Part shown: positions 62,393 to 64,000 of the stretch, piece after piece | How positions within the stretch are numbered: position 1 is the stretch's first letter | How the letters are laid out: the number at the start of each line of letters is the position of its first letter | From: Actinopolyspora biskrensis | GTDB taxonomy: Bacteria; Actinomycetota; Actinomycetes; Mycobacteriales; Pseudonocardiaceae | Direction of reading: 5' to 3' | Assembly: GCF_013408175.1 (NCBI RefSeq) | Contig: NZ_JACBYW010000001.1 | Coordinates: forward strand, 310,001-374,000 | Length of the DNA: 64,000 bases | The notes under the pieces: generated by a model | Databases searched by the model: none | What the model was told of the DNA's origin: nothing | What the model saw: the letters and a program-made list of their open reading frames with translations, nothing else | Position numbers and translations under genes: made by a program

Positions 62393-62881
62393 GTGGCCGA
62401 GTACACCCAGCGCACCGACCGGCCCGCCATGTCGGAGTGGATCGAGCAGATGGCGGCGCACTTCGAGGCGACCGAGGGGATGCCGCTGATCGCGGGGCGC
62501 ATCCTCGCCTTCCTGCTGATCTGCGACCCGCCGGAACGCACCGCGGCCGAGCTGTCCCACGCGCTCAGCGCCAGCACCGGATCGGTGAGCACCAACGTGC
62601 GCTTTCTGCTGCGCATGGGCATCATCTCCAAGACGACGCGGCAGGGCCGCGAGGCGGCGCTGTACCGGGTCGAGGAGGAGCGCTGGCCCGAGCTGGTCAG
62701 CGCGCGCATGCACCGCATGGTCGAGCTGGAGGGGCTGCTCGAGTCCGGGCTGCGCATGTTCAGCGGCCAGGGCGAGCGGGCCCGCAGGCTGCGGACCGTG
62801 CACGAGTTCTACCAGTGGCTGTCGGAGGAGATCCCCGAACTGTGGCGACGCTGGGAACGCGACTCCCGGCGCAGGAGCTGA
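62393..62881 (+). CDS. GbsR/MarR-type transcriptional regulator
   Basis: 162 residues. A winged helix-turn-helix is seen in MPLIAGRILAFLLICDPPERTAAELSHALSASTGSVSTNVRFLLRMGIISKT, here described in overlapping parts: helix 2-3 at AAELSHALSAS and recognition helix at SVSTNVRFLLRMG. The C-terminal helices (LEGLLESGLRMFSG; LRTVHEFYQWLSEEIPELW) dimerise. Related proteins (GbsR, and actinobacterial regulators of drug efflux or osmoprotectant genes) are repressors. The GTG follows GGAGG at an 11-base distance. Target genes are not evident nearby. Confidence 0.85.
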   Translation: MAEYTQRTDRPAMSEWIEQMAAHFEATEGMPLIAGRILAFLLICDPPERTAAELSHALSASTGSVSTNVRFLLRMGIISKTTRQGREAALYRVEEERWPELVSARMHRMVELEGLLESGLRMFSGQGERARRLRTVHEFYQWLSEEIPELWRRWERDSRRRS

Positions 62882-62886
62882 GCGGT

Positions 62887-63864
62887 TCAGCCGCTCACGG
62901 TCTCCGAGACACCCGTCCCGCGTTCGGTGAACGCGCGTTCCGGCCCGACCGGCTCGCCCCGGTAGCGGGACTCGCCCCACAGCAGCGAGACCGTGGCGAT
63001 CACCAGTGTCGCCCCGGCCACGTGCAGCACGACCAGCCCCTCGGGAACGCCGATCGCGTACTGCACCGACCCGACGATCCCCTGGGCCAGCACGACCAGG
63101 CAGGAAGCGGCGTAGGCCCGCAGCAGTCCCCGCGTGGGAGAGGCGTTGCGCAGCCACACGCCGAAAACCGCCAGCAGGCACAGGTAGGCCATCACGAGCA
63201 GCCCGTGCGTCTGGGTCAGCAGCGGGATGGACAGCGGCAGCCGCGGAGTGGCCGGATCGCCCGCGTGCGGTCCGGCCGCGGTCACCAGCGTTCCGGCGAA
63301 CACCATCGCGGCGGCGACCACGGTCAACGCGACCAGCAGCCTGCGCATGCCCGCCGGGACCACGGGGTACGCGGGATCGTCGCCCTCACGCGCGGCCCTG
63401 ACCAGCAGCCCGGCCAGCCAGATCAGCACCGCCGAGGCCATGAAGTGCAGCGACACGCTCCACCAGCGCAGGTCGAGCAGCACGGTCATACCGCCTATCA
63501 CCGCCTGCACCGGTACGCCGAGCAGCACCACCGCGGCCAGCAGCCGCAGCCGCGGCCGCACGGGCCGCACGCGCCAGGACAGCAGCACGCAGATCAGCGC
63601 GGCCGCGGCGACCACCCACGTGAGCAGCCGGTTGCCGAACTCGACGGCCTGGTGCAGCGGCTCGATGTCGGCGTGCGAGACCGGGACCATGCTTCCCGGG
63701 AAGCACTGCGGCCAGGTGGGGCACCCCAGCCCGGAGCCGGTGACCCGGACGGTGGCACCGGTGACCGCGATCAGGCACTGGGTCACCAGCACCGCTATCG
63801 CCGAACCCAGGACGAGTCGGGGAGACGGTCGGGAGATCCGCTCGGGCAGCGAGAGTGTCGGCAC
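62887..63864 (-). CDS. ctaA: Heme A synthase (COX15/CtaA)
   Basis: Oxidises heme O to heme A for cytochrome aa3 oxidase. 325 residues, eight membrane helices in two four-helix halves. The haem-binding His residues sit in EPLHQAVEFGNRLLTW, SLHFMASAV, TQTHGLLVMA and VLHVAGATL; GSGLGCPTWPQCFPGS holds the conserved Cys pair in the extracellular loop. GTG 63864 is favoured because a TACCAT box lies seven bases upstream (leaderless); earlier GTG 63882 or a start at 63930 would add residues without membrane character. Confidence 0.92.
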   Translation of the reverse strand: MPTLSLPERISRPSPRLVLGSAIAVLVTQCLIAVTGATVRVTGSGLGCPTWPQCFPGSMVPVSHADIEPLHQAVEFGNRLLTWVVAAAALICVLLSWRVRPVRPRLRLLAAVVLLGVPVQAVIGGMTVLLDLRWWSVSLHFMASAVLIWLAGLLVRAAREGDDPAYPVVPAGMRRLLVALTVVAAAMVFAGTLVTAAGPHAGDPATPRLPLSIPLLTQTHGLLVMAYLCLLAVFGVWLRNASPTRGLLRAYAASCLVVLAQGIVGSVQYAIGVPEGLVVLHVAGATLVIATVSLLWGESRYRGEPVGPERAFTERGTGVSETVSG

Positions 63865-63871
63865 GAGGACG

Positions 63872-63877
63872 ATGGTA
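63872..63877 (-). promoter_or_regulatory. -10 box of a probable leaderless promoter for ctaA
   Basis: On the reverse strand TACCAT is followed by CGTCCTC and then GTG at 63864, with no ribosome binding site in between; same geometry as for rpe and the gene at 59831. Confidence 0.35.
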
Positions 63878-63966
63878 GGCACACGCGCGGGGCGGGCGAG
63901 GGCGGGGCCGCGGATCGTGCCGTGCGTCACCTGAGTACTGGTCGGCGGGTCTTTTTGCTTGGCGGT

Positions 63967-64000
63967 GCGGGTGGCGGAACCTCAGTCGGCGCCCGGCTGC
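63967..64000 (-). repeat. Possible family B repeat, cut by window edge
   Basis: GGTGGCGGAACCTC at 63970-63983 equals the reverse-strand beginning of family B (as at 4009-4021), but the following bases (AGTCGGCGCC) recall family A. Only 34 bases are available, so this could be the edge of another composite. Confidence 0.3.

Overview
The window is chromosomal DNA from a high-GC actinomycete. WhiA, RbpA, OpcA, a Scr1-type XRE regulator with DUF397 partners, EspG, WXG-type secretion substrates and DUF3558 lipoproteins all point to Actinobacteria. The gene order (def-fmt-rsmB, rpe-rib operon, uvrC-rapZ-yvcK-whiA-gap-pgk-tpiA-secG-rbpA, tkt-tal-pgi-zwf-opcA-pgl) fits the Pseudonocardiales; an Actinopolyspora/Saccharopolyspora-like organism is my best guess and cannot be settled from this window alone.

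Layout. 0.4-3.5 kb: translation start and rRNA modification genes (def, fmt, rsmB), then an OsmC protein, a yeast-type cytosine deaminase, an amino acid permease and an F420-type oxidoreductase. 7.0-11.8 kb: rpe and the riboflavin genes ribD, ribE, ribBA and ribH, ending in a PH-domain membrane protein; then a dihydroorotate dehydrogenase-like enzyme. 14-23.6 kb: the conserved block uvrC-rapZ-yvcK-whiA, lower glycolysis (gap, pgk, tpiA), secG and rbpA, with several hairpin terminators. 47.3-55.7 kb: the pentose phosphate operon, read leftwards (tkt, tal, pgi, zwf, opcA, pgl). 56-64 kb: membrane proteins, a truncated haemoglobin, a quinone oxidoreductase, an ATP-grasp pair, a frameshifted isoprenylcysteine-methyltransferase-like gene, a GbsR/MarR regulator and heme A synthase.

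Between rbpA and pgl lies about 23 kb of accessory DNA. It contains (i) a sugar-acid operon (25.2-32.0 kb): GntR regulator, divergent Nramp-fold transporter that lacks the metal-binding motifs, zinc polyol/aldonate dehydrogenase, D-mannonate dehydratase, PfkB kinase and mannonate/fructuronate oxidoreductase, which together could take L-gulonate or D-mannonate to KDG-6-phosphate; (ii) an orphan type VII secretion cassette (32.1-41.4 kb) with Scr1/DUF397, WXG/PPE-like substrates, EspG and three DUF3558 lipoproteins; (iii) a PIN-domain toxin-antitoxin pair lying between two copies of the rraA 3' end, an exact 231-bp direct repeat.

Two dispersed, hairpin-forming intergenic repeat families (called A, about 150 bp, and B, about 100 bp) occur across the window and are fused into one composite of almost 400 bp at two places. 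Several genes appear to be leaderless, with a TANNNT -10 box 6-7 nt before a GTG or ATG start. No tRNA, rRNA, CRISPR array, insertion sequence with a transposase, or riboswitch was recognised.
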